From: an uncultured Erythrobacter sp. | GTDB taxonomy: Bacteria; Pseudomonadota; Alphaproteobacteria; Sphingomonadales; Sphingomonadaceae | Length of the DNA stretch: 64,000 bases | Reading direction: 5' to 3' | Assembly: GCA_937969505.1 (NCBI GenBank) | Contig: CALBWA010000007.1 | Coordinates: forward strand, 1-64,000 | Part shown: positions 63,579 through 64,000 of the stretch, in pieces | Layout of the letters: every line of letters begins with the position of its first letter | How positions within the stretch are numbered: the stretch's first letter is position 1 | Translations under genes and position numbers: made by a program | Notes under the pieces: model-generated | Databases searched by the model: none | The model's input: the letters and a program-made list of their open reading frames with translations, nothing else | Told to the model about the DNA's origin: nothing

Positions 63579-64000
63579 ATGGTAACCGCTGCGCCAGTTC
63601 AGTCTGGCCTCATACTCACGCAAAGCAAGCCTTTGCGCCTGCTGACCCTTTTCCTGTTCTATCTGACCCAAGGCGCCCCGGTTGGCGTCTTTCTGTACGC
63701 GATCCCTGCCTGGATGGCGGGCAATGGCGCAAGCGCTGCTGACACGGCATGGGTGGTCGGTTTTGCGATGCTGCCTTGGTCGCTGAAGCTGGTGAATGGC
63801 TTCATCATCGACCGGTACACCTTTCTTGCGATGGGCAGACGGCGCGCCTGGATTATCGGTGCGCAATTGCTGGTCGCTCTTGTTCTGCTCGCAGGCGGAG
63901 TGATTGCTCCGGCGGCCGACGATCTGGTCAAGCTTGCCGCAATCGGCTTCATTGCCAATCTTGCGGTGACATATCAGGATGTCGGCATCGACAGCCTGGC
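63579..64000 (+). CDS. MFS permease, AmpG-like (partial, cut by window end)
   Basis: The open frame from ATG 63579 runs to the window end (140 codons read). It encodes the first membrane helices of an MFS carrier: LFLFYLTQGAPVGVFLYAIP, then MLPWSLKLVNGFIIDRYTF and YQDVGIDSLA, a stretch resembling the TQD-IDA motif of AmpG-type muropeptide permeases. The 3' end is missing. AmpG function is not proven. Confidence 0.8.
   Translation, partial: MVTAAPVQSGLILTQSKPLRLLTLFLFYLTQGAPVGVFLYAIPAWMAGNGASAADTAWVVGFAMLPWSLKLVNGFIIDRYTFLAMGRRRAWIIGAQLLVALVLLAGGVIAPAADDLVKLAAIGFIANLAVTYQDVGIDSL

Noticed and set aside
1-64000. CRISPR arrays, insertion sequences, integrases, phage genes
   Set aside because: No repeat-spacer pattern, transposase or recombinase motif was found on either strand.

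Overview
The window looks like chromosome of an aerobic alphaproteobacterium, most likely Sphingomonadales (Erythrobacteraceae-like). The reasons are a complete petABC cytochrome bc1 operon, a recognisable MipZ division regulator, a TonB-receptor-centred catabolic region, a fused CysNC, and moderately high GC with frequent GTG/TTG starts. This placement is inferred from gene content only; no marker gene settles it. No insertion sequence, phage, integrase or CRISPR array was seen.

Positions 2-37838 are one dense catabolic region for a hydrophobic, probably polycyclic compound (steroid- or terpenoid-like). It holds seven short-chain dehydrogenases, three acyl-CoA dehydrogenases, two P450s, two Rieske oxygenase alpha subunits, three zinc-free MDR reductases, a KstD-like flavoprotein, an acyl-CoA ligase, a PaaI-type thioesterase, a thiolase-fold/DUF35 pair resembling steroid side-chain aldolases, two ThuA-like proteins and a one-subunit molybdopterin oxidoreductase with mobA nearby. 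It also holds an AhpD-like protein with a cysteine-less partner, five SnoaL/epoxide-hydrolase-fold proteins, a glyoxalase-fold protein, a GST, a TonB receptor and an MFS carrier. The leftmost eight genes form a compact minus-strand operon (P450, acyl-CoA dehydrogenase, DUF35, thiolase fold, SDR, ThuA, acyl-CoA dehydrogenase, DECR-like SDR) that reads like a CoA-ester side-chain shortening unit. I see no transcription factor and no ferredoxin or ferredoxin reductase anywhere in this region, although four enzymes need electrons.

From 37.9 kb onward the content is housekeeping: a PH-domain membrane protein pair, a threonine-aldolase family enzyme, an EamA exporter, an epimerase-like protein, a Ste24-type M48 protease divergent from aminopeptidase N, a YfiH/PgeF protein, petABC with a strong terminator, apt, a CPA1-type antiporter and an OmpA-like lipoprotein. 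These are followed by the sulfate-activation operon cysD-cysNC-cysQ, tRNA-Gly(TCC), a LuxR-family regulator, panC, mipZ with a small membrane J-domain protein, a phosphomannomutase/phosphoglucomutase, a DUF2059 secreted protein, and the start of an AmpG-like permease cut by the window edge.

No gene-free stretch exceeds 300 bases. Convergent gene pairs often abut or overlap at their stop codons, leaving no room for terminators. Several divergent or leader regions carry palindromes that are candidate operators or translational switches, the clearest being a perfect 16-bp palindrome over the leader of the AhpD-like gene.
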